This document shows, in pieces, positions 12,186-23,287 of a stretch of DNA of 64,000 bases; positions within the stretch are counted from its first letter, which is position 1; each line of letters starts with the position of its first letter. The stretch comes from Gelatoporia subvermispora B (lineage: Eukaryota; Basidiomycota; Agaricomycetes; Polyporales; Gelatoporiaceae): positions 930,056 to 994,055 of the forward strand of contig KB445800.1 of the NCBI GenBank assembly GCA_000320605.2, written 5' to 3'. The notes under the pieces are model-generated. The model was not told the DNA's origin. It was given only the letters and a program-made list of their open reading frames with translations, and made no database searches. A program made the position numbers and the translations under genes.

Positions 12186-14502
12186 TCACCCGAAAAGACT
12201 CTCCAAAGGGAGACCCATAAACTCGCATTGCTCCGCCTCGCTGAACACATCCATGAAGCTCGGCACCTGCAGCACCCGAAGTGGCTTGTCGTTGACGTTA
12301 GCATGTGTCACCGGCTCCCATGGGCTCTGCTTCGCAATGAGAGCCGCAGTACCAGAGAATCCTCGAGCTTTGAGGAACGCCGGGTCTGGGTTCGGATTGA
12401 ACGTCCGCGCAAACGACGCCCAACTGTCAAGCGTGACCTGCATGAAGGGAAGGTCGTCGGCATCCCGGTATGGGAGGGTCTGTGTAGGAAGGTTGCCGAA
12501 AGTATAAAATAGATCTCCTGAATGACATCTGCAGTGCGGGGCAAAGTAAAGCGGTGAGTGTCATTCCACTAACATTGATGCTAGATCGCAGACGTACTTG
12601 AAGTACTCCTTTGTTGGGTCCCCGAATGGATGCTCAGCGTCTACAGGTGCGTCGCAGACTGGGAAGTTTGGATCAAAGCCTGGCGAGGTCTGGTAGCTAC
12701 GATTGAATTCGTAGAACCAAACACTCTTCAACAGATTGTGTTTGACTGCGGAGATGGCAGTGGCTTGGTCGACACAGCGGAACTCAATGTCGGTGTTCGC
12801 ACGAGAAGTGAGATTGAAAATATCCAGCGTCGCATTCGATCCGGTGGGAAGAGGGAAGAGCGGGTTATCTTCGACCGACAGAGGGATGAATGCGCCTAGC
12901 AGGCCATCCGTGACATTATCGTTTGTCTAAGCGCCAAGATTAGCGGACAAGTCAGGTCAGACGATATACGAACGTTCTCACCGGGTAGCCGATAAAAGCC
13001 GCACCATCGTCGCGCATGAATCCCATTAGTGTGTGCACATTGGCGATCGGACCTGAGCCATTAAGAGGAAGGCCAGTGGATGTAAGGAATGTCCCATCGA
13101 CGACAAGGTACCTGTAGAAGTTATTCAGGATGTGTGCTCTACAATCCGAGGAAGTAAATACCTCGCGACATCAGGTAGATTGACCAGCGTGTTGCCATCT
13201 ATCGCCTTCAAGCAAGCCAGCGTATCTGTAGCATTGTTGCATCCGGTTTCCTGCAAAATGGGATCCACTGCAACGCTGACTTCTTGCGGAATGGTATAGT
13301 ACAGCGAGTATGTCATCGCATAGTTGTCACCTCCCAGATTGCTCGACGGAATAGCCGCTGCGAATTTGCCAATCGCCTTTGGCGAGGCCATCAGGGCACG
13401 TACGCTCGCCGCACCAGCGCTCTGGCCGTATATTGTGATACGCTCCGGGTCCCCTCCAAACGCGCTGATGTACTGCTGCACCCACTCCAACGCTTGGATC
13501 TGATCCGCGAACCCGAAGTTACCATTGGTGACGCCATCGTTGAGTGCAAGGAAACCGAGAGTTGACAGACGGTAGTTTATGGTGACCAGGACAACATCAC
13601 CTCGCGAGGCAAAGTTCCCGCCGTCGAATGTCGGATCTGCTCCGGAGCCGCCTGTGAAGGCACCACCGTGGATCCAGAATATGACTGCCTTGAGCTTAGG
13701 CTTTGGCGTCGTGGCGACATTCTCCGGGATGAACGGAGTCCAGATGTTCAAGAAGAGACACTCTTCGCTTGTCCCGGTTGTGCCGGTCTGTACACACGAC
13801 GGTCCAAAGCTTGTCGCGTTGATCGTCGTAGGACCAGTATAAGGTGTGGAATACGTCCATCGTGCAGGTTGATCGGCGTAGGGAATTCCAATGAACTTGA
13901 AGGAGAGTTGATCTCGGAAGCTATCGAGGCAGAGATTAGGCACTATTTCGCACGGCGTACGTACGGCACGTACCCGGTGATCTCCAAGTTCTGGGCATGT
14001 ACCGTTAGGGAGGTAGCAGTCTCAGGACCAGCCATAAATCCGGCGTTTTGGGAGCACAGTGCGGGCAGCTCGCGGAGACATGACGATGTGCTGACATGTC
14101 CTTGCGTATTGACGACCTGGCACTCAAGACCCTTCGACGCGACCCAGAACTCCTGAGTACTTGGCACGACGCCCTGGAAGACCTGGTATTCGAGCGTGGA
14201 TGGCAAATCCGTTGCGAAGAATGTTGTGTTTATAGGCAGCAATGTCTCTCCAAGCGTGGTGCAGGCTTCCTCCGCGGCGAGGACGTTACGCGAGGTGAGC
14301 ATGATCGCGCTTTTGTGCTGTGGAGCATTGGGACCTAGACGCTACAGGTTAGCTCGCGCAAGGACGACAATTTCACCCACTCACGATCGAGGTCATTGTT
14401 ATACAGTAGGGTAAGGTCGCTCCCAATAGACGAGAGCGATGGCACAGAACGCGCCGTGCCTATGAATCCCAAGTAAGCTAACGCAACGCCTAATACCGCC
14501 AT
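12186..14502 (-). CDS. Secreted type-B carboxylesterase/lipase
   Basis: At least six exons give roughly 560 residues. ATG at 14502 opens a hydrophobic signal peptide (MAVLGVALAYLGFIGTARS). After splicing at 13988-13936 the frame reads ITGFRDQLSFKFIGIPYA, then SEECLFLNIWTP, the oxyanion-loop IHGGAFTGGSG, the nucleophile elbow GQSAGAAS, and the histidine region CHSGDLFYTFGN made by joining exons across 12531. These match the alpha/beta-hydrolase fold of fungal type-B carboxylesterases. Upstream of the core lies about 130 residues with paired Cys (EEACTT, LECQVV, SSCLRELPALC), which is unusual and may be an extra secreted domain. It likely hydrolyses extracellular or secretory-pathway esters; the substrate cannot be assigned. 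Confidence 0.85.
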
Positions 14503-15377
14503 TGCGACCGGTATGCGACTACAAACCCGAGGTCAGGACGAATAGCGTACGGCCTCGACGGCCTGCTCACTATTTATCGCACATCCCCGCAATCCACCCA
14601 CTCCGCGCGGGAACACGGGGTCACCCTACATAAATTTAGTCAAGGTGCGCATCACGAGAACCGGCGGCAGCGACCTGAGCTGTGAGTGCCAGCGTGTGCC
14701 AGCGCACCTTGTGCAAGCCAGGGCACTGAGTCAGCACCGGTGCGCCAACGGTCGAGCAGGGTACGCGTGATGCAGCATTCGCCGCAATGGCGCCGCGGGC
14801 CCACTTTGATGACTATCCCTGTAGTTTTGCGCAGCGTATATAGAGTCCGATGGACCAGCGCAAGGCAGACTGCACGCGGCAGGACCAGAGATATCCTTCC
14901 AGATGTCAGTTTGAGGCTCGAAGATCCCGTTATCAACGTTACAGAAGAACGAAGCCTGTCTGAAATTTATAAGATGGAACGAGACAGAAGGTCTGATCAG
15001 CATGTTTTGACTCTCGTTTAGCCATTGAAACGAGGGAACGTCAGGAATAGAGTGATGGTGACATTGACCAGTTGACCACATGAGCGTACTCGACGAAGAA
15101 GACGGTCCGCGGGCGGCCGTGTACACCCAGGTACACCCGCTCGGGCGCCGGTTAATACGCAACGATTCACGATGACTTAGACACCCCTGTGCCAATTCCT
15201 AATGTGAATGAGGTGAAGCGTGTACGGAGAAGTGGGGTTCCTTCATTTGAAGCACTAAAAGGTCCGAGAACATTGAGAGTCACAGGACGAGTCGATGAAC
15301 TATAGTATACTACGGGATGGCCTGTGCGTAGCAAAGCAGAACGAAGCAACGATTCAGAGCAAGTGGACATCGACACC
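14503..15377. other. Intergenic region
   Basis: About 875 bp between the 5' end of the esterase gene and the 3' end of the Yra1-like gene. Esterase promoter elements must lie here. Overlapping frames on both strands look like chance reading of GC-rich DNA; no domain is visible. Confidence 0.4.
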
Positions 15378-16400
15378 TCATGTCATCTCTACATCTCCGT
15401 CAGCCTGGGTCGTCGCCGACGTCTGTGGCGGTGCAGACGCCTTCGCATCATCCAGCATGAACATCTCCAACTCCTTGTCCAACTCATCCGCTGTCTTCGC
15501 TTTCTTCGGCGCCCGCGTCGCAGCAGGGCGCGCTTTCGTGCGGATGGGACCTGGTCCAGATTTGCTGCGAAAAGACAAATCAAAACACTGACCAACTGGG
15601 CTAGCTAACATGATAACTCACCGCGGGCCAACAATCTGCTCCTTCGGGGTGTTGCGACTTAGGCGTTCCAACAGAGGCGGCTTCTCAATCCGGTTGAGAA
15701 GTGACGAAGGCGCGCTCACGGAACGTCCCCTGCCCTTGACCGGCTTCGGAGGAGGACTGTAGAACTCGATAGTCATGGGTTGCCCTGGCGCCTCGCGTAA
15801 GCTAATGCTCAACACGTCTAGCAAGACGTCCGTCGCAAGTCCGGATGTTTACCCTTGGCTAGCTTGCCATCGAACCTCTGCTTTGCGAGAGTAGCCTCCT
15901 CCACCGTTTCGAATGAGACGATGGCGACGCCGGACGAGCGGCCGCTGCGGTCGTACTTAAATCCGACAAATTGGGCGAAAGGGGTCGGGAGCGGTTCTCT
16001 TAGGTGAACTCGGTGCATTCGGAGCTTCGTACCCTGATTAGTGGTTCACGAACTAACGTGCCAGCTTGACCAAATATTTGCTAGGGCACGCCCGAGTTAG
16101 CTAGACGCGAGGCTGTGCATCAAATAGGAGCTTACAGTGAGGTCTTTGGGTGTTAGCTCATAATGCAAGTTGGACACCAGAATCTTGGAGCTTGTGTCGA
16201 CTATCATTCCGTTTCCATTGGTGTTGAGTGCTGCGGAAGGAACCCCAGGTGCCTTGTCGTGTAACCATTCGCCGTCCGCGCCCCGCGGGCGAGCTGCAGG
16301 TCGCTGGAAGTCATACACTTCCTCAGCGATGCACAATCGTGAGAGCTATCCCAGAGATGCTCACACTATATGGCTTCCTCGACTTGTCAAAAGGAGCCAT
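15378..16400 (-). CDS. ALY/REF/Yra1-type mRNA export adaptor (RRM protein)
   Basis: Six exons rebuild one RNA-recognition motif: SSKILVSNLHYELTPKDLT (RNP2), then across introns IFGQAGTLVREPLIRYDRSG, then GVAIVSFETVEEATLAK (RNP1 region) and QPMTIEFY. The start ATG at 16400 gives MAPFDKSRKPYS. Downstream is a basic, Pro-rich segment (KPVKGRGRSVSAP), and the C-terminus TADELDKELEMFMLDD closely resembles the UAP56/Sub2-binding motif of REF proteins. In the family this adaptor couples transcription to mRNA export through TREX and the Mex67 receptor in the nucleus. The short N-terminal copy of the UAP56-binding motif, present in many homologues, is not visible here. Length is about 220 residues, normal for the family. 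Confidence 0.85.
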
Positions 16401-17082
16401 GGTCAAAAGCAATATCAAGCGAAAGACTGAAGATATGGAGGTCTTAAGGGGCTGTGGCGCAAGTCGCGGTCGTCGTTGAACGCGGCTTGACGCACGCGCG
16501 GCTAGGGCTGAAAAATTCAAGCGGAGCATTACACCCGTGAGCAAATATGGAAGTCGTGTAAGTTCGCGAGTCCGTCTCAGCCCTCGTCGTTCTCGCAAGG
16601 CCGTTTCCTCAGGCAAAAAAATCATACAACCCTTTGGGGTATCTCTTGTGAAGCCATGTTGTTGCAAGCACGAACCACACTACAGCTGGTGTCACCCGCA
16701 GATCCTCTCACAAGCATAGCTTTCGTGCCATTGACTAATTAGATGGTTCACTGCAGGCTGCGAGGCTTGACGCTCAAAATCACTGTGTTTCCGCGAATGT
16801 AAAGGGCACGCGATACGATGCCTAAACGGACCATAGCGGCGCATGTATCTCGTACCTAAGACGCATCGAATCGGCTTCCGCTACAACGCGAAAGGCGGAC
16901 AATATCGGGCGTTGTATCAGGTGTCCCGGATATGCCTCGTAGCGTACTCTAGATTGTATGTAGCGCATGTATCGTGGATTCCTCGACATCCTGTGTTCCG
17001 TGTCCAATACCTGCGATACCTACCGTATGATCACATCTCTACTCCCGCGGTGCGTCACTGATCCTTTCCGATACGGTGGAAA
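16401..17082. other. Intergenic region upstream of the Yra1-like gene
   Basis: This holds the Yra1-like promoter. I see no supported gene. From about 16800 the DNA is unusually rich in GTATC/GATAC strings, continuing to about 18020, without a regular period. Confidence 0.35.
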
Positions 17083-17573
17083 ATGGTTGTTGTAACATTG
17101 CCTAGATACATAATTAACATCACGTTGACTACCTCCCAGCGCTCCTCCCGCCTCATCCAGATATCTAGCGTGTATAAATGTCAACGTGAGTACTCGCATC
17201 ATCTCTCTACGCTTTGCGGAACACTCACGCGCGTACATAGACGCAGCCCGCTGGTCCTCCAGCTTTTACGCCGGCGTCAGGCATGCATGGCTCGGGACCT
17301 GCTTTGAATGTGATGTGACTAGCGAAGGCAACTTTGGTGTGTTGGCCACCTATGCGCAAGCTGTATATACTGGTATGCACGGTGAGTCGTAGTCTGTACT
17401 GCAAGAACTGTGTACTCACTAATTATGTTGCGCCAATAGTCCAACCACCGGGTCACTTCGAAAACCTCCAGCGCAATCTCAGTGTGATGTGGAATTCGAA
17501 CATACCTGGCGTGGGCTTTGTGCCTGGGGCGGGAATGACCTTCGAAGCGTCCAATGATCATACTGGCACCTGA
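17083..17573 (+). CDS. Possible small spliced gene of unknown function
   Basis: ATG at 17083 can be spliced through two consensus introns: donor GTGAGT at 17186 with acceptor CATAG, and donor GTGAGT at about 17381 with acceptor CAATAG. The result is one open frame of about 120 residues ending at TGA 17571-17573. The C-terminal part reads GHFENLQRNLSVMWNSN and GVGFVPGAGMTFEASN. I recognise no family. The frame is kept across both canonical introns, which is the only support; two such introns can occur by chance. The final codons lie in the left arm and loop of a long hairpin (17537-17594), which is odd. Confidence 0.25.
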
Positions 17574-17594
17574 TCATTGGACACTTTGAAGGTC
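17537..17594. repeat. Near-perfect inverted repeat (24-bp arms, 10-bp loop)
   Basis: The left arm 17537-17560 (starts GACCTTCGAAGCGTCC, ends AATGATCA) is the reverse complement of the right arm 17571-17594 at 22 of 24 positions; the loop is TACTGGCACC. As plus-strand RNA one of the two differences is a G-U pair. No known transposon end or terminator motif is recognised. It overlaps the end of a weak candidate gene. Confidence 0.85.
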
Positions 17595-19065
17595 GTTTTG
17601 TGGGAGCCTTCGGCGGATCTGTGCCCTTAGCAGTAGGCTGGGAGGGAGTGCTACTAGTAGTACCAGAGTCCATGGGCATGATGGGGTCGAAGAGAGATGC
17701 CGACAGCCAAGAGTGCGAAACTGAGACACAGAAATAAAGTTCAGAAGTAGATGGCTTATACAAGCAGTAGGAAAGGTGTCGAAGCTAAAATACGCGGCGT
17801 AGGAAATGTCGAAAGGATTGGCCCATACAGAGGGTATCAGCAAGCGTTCTACATGCCCGATACGGCAAGTATCGAATGTGTCGCGCGACCGATACCAAAC
17901 GTGGCGGCGGGTCCCACGCTACTTATGCCAGCAAACGAATCAAATGTATCGGACATTATTATATTCGTGCTACGTCTGTCACTACATGCTCGGCGGTACG
18001 TAGCACAATTGTATCGTATCCCCACTACAATCTCAATAACGCAGTGAATGAGTTCCAACATCACAACATACCAGTTACTTCTGATGTCGACGCAGCAGAC
18101 TACCGTCAGATCTTCCAAAGGCCATAGATGGCTGGTATATAAGGTAAATCGTTCGACTCTGTATTCTCAAGCATCCCCACGGAGGTCAGGGCCTGTTCTA
18201 ATTTTTCGACGCTATCTCGTTGACTTGCCTGGTTTACTCCACTCATTCTTCAGTGATACGTGCTGCGTTGTACAATATCATTGCCCTTCTTGTCTGGACC
18301 GAGGCAAGCGCCTGGCAGCAGCAGTCGGGATCGGCGAATATCCTCTGTTCTTCCAGGCAATGGCCGGCAGTTGGCGCACGAAGTCAAGATGAAGCTACAT
18401 CCCACCATATCTAAAGCTTCTAGCACAGGACTTGGAGGACATTGTAGATCTGTCCCTGATGACGCCGATACTGTAATCTGGCCGCTTGTATCTGCTCTAG
18501 CACCTATGATGGCGACATTGGCGCCGAGCGGTAACCTCAGTAATCTTTGCTAATAGAATCTACAGCACATGAAAATAACCTGTTGAGTTCGACAATGTTC
18601 TCTAATGCTTGCAGGCCCGATATTTGGGAAGGTGCAGAATAGACGTAAGATTTCGTTAGGCTCGCTTGCTATTGAGCCGGTTCAAAGTCACAAACAAAGC
18701 GTCGCGCTTCGTCTTGACCTGGAAACGCCCGGTCTTATGTCATGTCTGCTGTATACCATAGCTTTCTAAGGGAATTCGTTAGTGCCACGGAAACGCTGCT
18801 GGACAAAGCGCCGCTAATGCATCGTGAGGCCCGCGGGTGAACCGGTAGCGGCGTGGCTGTTCGTGGCCCACCCTGTTGTCGGAGTTCGGAGTTCGAAGTA
18901 TCGAACATACTAAAGTCCTGTGGTCCCTCTCCTCAACCTCATCGACGACGGCTTGTACGAGACTCCCCCTCACCCGTTCACTTCGTGTCCTCCTCCTCCA
19001 TATCATCCGATAATTCCCGCTCGCGCGATCCCAGAGATCAGCCGTACGACTTCACGCAAATCACT
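17595..19065. other. Intergenic region
   Basis: About 1.5 kb before the KEN-box gene. A TATATAAG string lies near 18137 on the plus strand and open frames follow at 18220-18553, but none has a recognisable domain or convincing start. The last 200 bp are the likely promoter and 5' UTR of the next gene. Confidence 0.35.
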
Positions 19066-20001
19066 ATGCCCGTCGTTACACGCTCTTTCGTCGTCTTCAC
19101 CGACGACGCACCTCCATCCCCTACACAGGCTTCCCTGGATGAAGCTCATCCCGTTCCGATTGCTGTTGTTCCTACCACAGGTCCTCTCTTGGTCTTTGCT
19201 CCCGACAAGGAGAATATCAATCCAGCCACGGGTGTGCGCACCAACTCTGATCAGGCCGCGAAGAAGCGGAAGACAAGCGTTTTGGCCACAAAGTTGCACG
19301 TCCCTCCGCCATCGAAAAAGCAGAAGGAGCTTAAGGAGGTGAAGGAAGTGAAGGAGGTCAAGAGGAAGGCTTCGTCTTCGAAATCTGTGGCTGCGCCCAA
19401 GACGCGTTCATCTGCGGAGAAAAAGCCCAAACGGGTCAGCTCAAGGAAGGCTGGGGCGGCGGGCACGACTCGTACAAGGAGGTCGCCGTCCTTGCCTCGT
19501 GTGATGGAGGAACCAGAGACTACTCAGCCTCGCGACGGGGAGCATATCGCCCAGGCGCACGTTGATTCGCGCTGCTACGAACTCACGGTGCTGCCGCTTG
19601 CGGATGTGTCCCAGGCGTACGAACAGGCACCCGCTCTTCATGAGACACTCGCACGTAGCCCTACGGAGAGCCCTGAGCTCTTGAGCGATGCTCGAAAGGT
19701 GTGGTCCATCAGCTGACATCAGGATCGATCGAGCTCACCGTGTTTGCAGGAGCAGCCGGTTGTGGCTGAATCTGAGAAGACGAAGGTCGAGCGCGCCTCG
19801 TCCTCCGTCCCGTCCAGCAGTGAAGTCTCCTTATCCACACCCGAGCTCCCGCAGGACAACGCATCGACCTTCTCCACACCGGACCGTAAAAAACTGTACA
19901 CTGCATTCACGTTCTCGTCCCCCTCGCCGTCGAGCCTTCGTTTTGCGGCCGCGAGAGCATCGAGCGTTGAGCGTTTCTCAGACATCGCGCTCCAGCCATA
20001 A
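19066..20001 (+). CDS. Disordered nuclear-type protein with a KEN box
   Basis: Two exons (19066-19698 and 19750-20001) give 294 residues. The frame is open further upstream, but only from a GTG; ATG 19066 starts MPVVTRSFVVFTDD. The protein is low-complexity: DKENINPATG at about residue 55 is a good KEN box (APC/C degradation signal in known substrates), followed by basic clusters AAKKRKTS and SKKQK, a KEV-repeat KELKEVKEVKEVK, and Ser/Thr-Pro sites. The C-terminus has STPDRKKLYTAFTFSSPSP and SLRFAAARA. I recognise no folded domain. A cell-cycle-regulated nuclear role is inferred only from the KEN box and nuclear-localisation-like clusters. Confidence 0.65.
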
Positions 20002-20717
20002 CACATGATACCTCTTTATACCCACCATCACCTCTCGCCCTACTCCAGTCGCATATAGCCTCTTGCAATACTTCAAAGTTTGGTGCTCATTCGATCCGCG
20101 ACACAGCGCCCCAGTGACCCACGGTTCCCCTCTACATCGCATTGTGTGAAGGACACGCTCAACTGGTCTAACGCCATACTACACCGTATATCTAACTCCC
20201 TCAATCACGCGCATGCCACATTATTATTCTGTTCATCGCACTCAACCATCCCACCTGTTGGATTTATCGTATCGCCCGTCCTCTGTCCAATTATCTCTGG
20301 TCATCGCTTTGTTTCATGATCACATCCATAGCATACGCATCTCCTTGGACTCAGGCAATGTGTACCGTTCCTCAGTGCATACATATTGGAATGCTAGTGC
20401 CATATTAGTCGCATTTGTTACAAATGGCGTATCGTCTGATTTGGGGTGCGGGTTCAGACGCAAGTCATTTGCCATTCAAGTTGTAGGCGCCTGCCGGCGC
20501 GCCTCGCACGTGCAATCGAGACACGCGTCAAGTACTCCTGCCACCGGCGCGCAGCACGCCAGCGTCACCACAGCGAGAGCTCGAGATCTAGAGTGGCCCT
20601 TGCCTTCGACCTTCGGCTGCGCAACACAGTGCATTCCGCACCTAATACGGCCGCAAAAATTTACTACCATGACCGGTGTCAAGGAGGTGAGACTTTTCTG
20701 TTCGCTTCAGGCGTAAA
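20002..20717. other. Intergenic region
   Basis: 3' flank of the KEN-box gene and promoter/5' UTR of the PAQR gene. A 24-bp GTGAGA..TTCAG segment at about 20691-20714 resembles a very short 5' UTR intron. No gene is supported. Confidence 0.4.
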
Positions 20718-22217
20718 ATGCTATCAGAACATCAAATTGCTCACGTCGATGCCCGTGAGCATCAGCCCATGAATCTATCTACCGACCCTCCGGCCAATTT
20801 TCATGACAAGGTGCTGCCGTGGATGTATTTGAAAGAATGGCAACGCGACAATGAATACATTCTCAGGGGATATAGAAGGTGAGCGTCAAGAACACGACAT
20901 TACTCCGGGCGTACCACAAGGACGGCATCAGCAAAGCGTCCGGGGAATATCTGATTTTGGGCATGATGTACACCTGAATGATTCAGAATGCTCACATGCC
21001 GGCCGTTCTCACCACTCAGGGAACAAAGAAGCTGGCGCGGTTGCGCAGCATCAATATTCGGATGTACGTGACAACCTCCGATCCCTCGCCCCGTTCTGTG
21101 TGTTGCTGGCAGTCGAGAGCACATCGGAGTTTGACGTTAACCTGTTCCTTTTTGTGTGGCATTTTCAGACCTTCACAATGAAACAGGTAATTATATTCGA
21201 CTGTTCAGTCAGAAGGCGGGGTGCTGAGGCGAGTGACGACGAGAGTCAATATTCACAGCCATCTCTTCGGAGCGATACTGTTCCTATATCTTCTATTTAC
21301 GTTCCAGCAGACATACTTCCGGCAGTATGAGTCGATAATATACATGGACTACGCCGTTTTCGCAATATTTCTGTGCTCGGCCGTGTTCTGTCTCTTCTCA
21401 AGCACATTCTTTCACACGTTCTTGGCACACTCGAAAGAGGTCAGTAGTTTCATTGCAACATGTTCCTGCGTCTCTAAGTGAAATTCTGTATTGTAGGTGT
21501 CAGCGTTGTGCAACGCAGTTGATTATGCGGGGATAGTCGGTATGTAATGGGGAATTAGCATTCTCCGGGTTGATAGAATGACTTAGTCTCCGCCTAGTGC
21601 TCATCGTTGGCTCATTCTTCCCATGCATCTACTACGCGTTCTACTGCGAACCCCACCTACAAACCCTATATCTGCTTCTCATCGTGCATGCCGGCGCCGG
21701 TACGTAGTGTCAGATCAGAAGCACTAGGCATGGAGTTCATCTGACGTCCCGTCAACCGTAGGTGCTGCCTATATCGTCTTGGATCCGGAGTACAGGAAGC
21801 CAACACACCGGGGTGCCCGAACGAAGGTCTTCATCGCATTAGGTCTGAGTGCGGTCATCCCGGTGTCGCATGGTCTCATCACCCACGGATATCGGAAGCT
21901 GCTGCATGAAATGGGCTTTGGATGGCTCTTACTTTCTGCTTTCCTCTATATCAGTGGCGCAGTGCTGTAGTGAGTTGTCACCTCGCTGTACCAGTATGAG
22001 CTAGTTCCGTCGGAGTTCTTACTGACAGGATGATCTTCTGTGCCTGCGTTATTATAGTGCTATGCGCATTCCAGAGCGGTTATACCCAGGGAAGTTCGAT
22101 TATTTCCTTGCTTCTCACCAAATCTTCCACATTCACGTCGTACTTGCTGCACTTGCGCACTATGCATGTGTCTTGACGGCATTCGATCATTGGCATGGCA
22201 AGATTGGAACTTGCTAG
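20718..22217 (+). CDS. PAQR / haemolysin-III family seven-TM membrane protein (Izh/AdipoR-like)
   Basis: Eight exons (20718-20878, 21020-21063, 21169-21186, 21246-21439, 21497-21539, 21598-21699, 21762-21969, 22058-22217) total exactly 930 nt, 309 residues. Splicing restores the family signatures: WQRDNEYILRGYRR, then RGCAASIFGYLHNETVNIHS, the metal-site region SSTFFHTF (His in TM2), GAGAAYIVLDPEYR, and SHQIFHIHVVLAALAHY with the TM7 histidines. PAQR proteins include adiponectin receptors and yeast Izh proteins, linked to lipid/ceramide signalling and zinc homeostasis; some are zinc-dependent ceramidases. It should sit in the plasma membrane or endomembranes. The 18-nt third exon is very small and easily missed by automatic prediction. 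Confidence 0.9.
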
Positions 22218-23287
22218 ATGCAACAGTCGACAGGCCCGTGGTATGTCTTTTTGGCATATCTGGAGTGAATTATGCTGATGTCTCGGCAGGGATACGCAGG
22301 ACACGGATCATGAGCATGTGCTGGTGGTACGCTGAGAGTTTAACCCATTTTCAGTTGGCAGCGAAGCCAGTGGAGTGATGCAGAATCTACATGGGAGAAT
22401 ATATACACATAGAGAATCTTTGCAAGAAGGAGGTCATGTTTTGCGTCGCACGTCATCGCCCGGTCCCTCCGACACTGATCCTGCGGCGTGGCGGAATCAG
22501 GGGACGATCTCCTTGCAAGCACTACTAAGTCTAGACCGTGACAGGGACGAGGGATACATCTTTCAAATTTTCGCTAGGTTCTGTGCAGGGCGTGCTGCTT
22601 CCCAAGACGAGTGTGGGCCGCGAAGGCAGATGTTACAGGGTCCGGATCCGTGTATGGCAACTTCTCACTACCTTCTCCGAAACGCAACGCAACGAACCAC
22701 GCACGCTGTCGTCATCAGCCAGCGGCACACGGAGTACACCTATATGACATGAAAAGGTGAGTCCTTCACACTATCAGCTTCCTTCGTCCAGCCCGCAGGG
22801 TCTGCTCATACCAACTTGTTCAAATTGCCTGGATGACCGTAATCTTCGTCGTGGAAACTGCGGCCTCTGGGGCGCCTATGGTGGGATCAGCGGCCCGAGA
22901 CGAGCTCAAACTGTTTCCGGACCAGTTTGTCTATCGTAAACCCAAATCCCACTGATGGACCACAAGTCGATTATACTTTGTATGGCGACGCCCATACTGC
23001 CGTAGTGTGGTTACGTGGCGTGGAAGTGTTTCGTCACCTGGGAGCACCCCGGGTCCGAAACTAGCCCCGAGCAGTAATACCATACGGGTCAGAAAGAACG
23101 CACGCAAGACGCTCCGTACTTCTGGAAGCATGCCTTAGTGACATTTCTCATGGGCTTTAGCCCCGGGACGGGATTGGAGCAGGCGTTCAGGTACGCCTAA
23201 TCCGAGATCCATGCGGTCCCCGCTGACCTGCCCGTTTCTTTATAACTCCTCCCGGTTCACACCTCGAAGCATACTCGTGGTTGAACC
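22218..23287. other. Intergenic region
   Basis: About 1.1 kb between the PAQR and P450 genes. Frames at 22375-22752 lack family motifs. The P450 promoter should be within the last few hundred bases, where TTTATAACTC lies at about 23238-23247, some 45 bp before the start. Confidence 0.4.

Noticed and set aside
16800..18020. Many GTATC/GATAC strings suggesting a repeat array
   Set aside because: Spacing is irregular and flanking bases differ; no unit could be defined by eye.
22375..22752. 125-residue plus-strand frame after the PAQR gene
   Set aside because: Composition and lack of any motif fit chance; an overlapping frame in another phase is equally open.
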